Shown here one piece after another: positions 17,030 through 17,076 of a DNA stretch of 17,076 nucleotides. Both the position numbers and the translations under genes were made by a program. The notes beneath the pieces were generated by a model. That model was not told the DNA's origin, searched no databases, and was given only the letters and a program-made list of their open reading frames with translations. Source of the DNA: Zygnema cylindricum (Eukaryota; Streptophyta; Zygnematophyceae; Zygnematales; Zygnemataceae); assembly GCA_037447655.1 (NCBI GenBank), contig JBBHKE010000066.1:1-17076 (forward strand), given 5' to 3'. Each line of letters starts with the position of its first letter. Within the stretch, counting starts at the first letter, position 1.

Positions 17030-17076
<47 letters not shown>
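16961..17076. repeat. (CT)n-rich tract running off the window
   Basis: Interrupted CT dinucleotide runs (with CG and CATCTCCTTCCCCAGG breaks) end in a pure CT run of about 40 bases at the window edge. Such tracts are frequent in plant promoters and 5' untranslated regions, but nothing here shows a gene. Confidence 0.9.

Overview
This window looks like a land-plant genomic segment made almost entirely of transposable elements. No confident host gene, rRNA, intact tRNA or CRISPR array was seen. The plant assignment is an inference. It rests on Ty1/copia polyproteins, several MITE-like inverted repeats, long CT/AT microsatellites, and a primer-binding site whose best match (from memory) is the plant initiator tRNA-Met anticodon arm.

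Layout. Positions 1-362 are unassigned. From 363 to about 13878 lies an old, badly decayed Ty1/copia element (called CopA here), plus strand, with diverged LTRs at 363-989 and 13452-13878. Its pol gene is split between the integrase C-terminal linker (ends about 4342) and reverse transcriptase (resumes about 11779). The splitting insert is a minus-strand solo LTR of a second family (LTR-C, 4343-4435 plus 10928-11778). LTR-C is itself interrupted by a younger complete copia element of the same LTR family (CopB, 4436-10922, plus strand) with a 5-bp AATAA target-site duplication. This is a three-level nest: CopB inside LTR-C inside CopA.

CopB is nearly a full single-frame gag-pol (start 5447, natural stop 9777-9779) with DD35E integrase and YVDD reverse transcriptase. 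It is broken by six in-frame stops, each one transition away from Trp or Gln, and by two one-base losses in T runs. Its primer-binding site matches the anticodon arm of initiator tRNA-Met (the half-tRNA mode known from Drosophila copia) and overlaps the gag start codon.

The most interesting feature is an antisense tRNA-like module inside the CopB/LTR-C LTRs, with A box, B box and, in CopB, a T4 terminator. It is best preserved in LTR-C, where the B box reads GGTTCAAATCC.

Right of CopA (13879-17076) there is a 778-bp element with 16-bp perfect terminal inverted repeats and TAA duplications (PIF/Harbinger/Tourist type), a second inverted-repeat element (14918-15273), an alternating +/-/+ repeat module (16433-16713), and a CT-rich tract running off the window end. 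I did not find a clearly undescribed functional system. The antisense tRNA-like module is the best candidate for something not routinely annotated.
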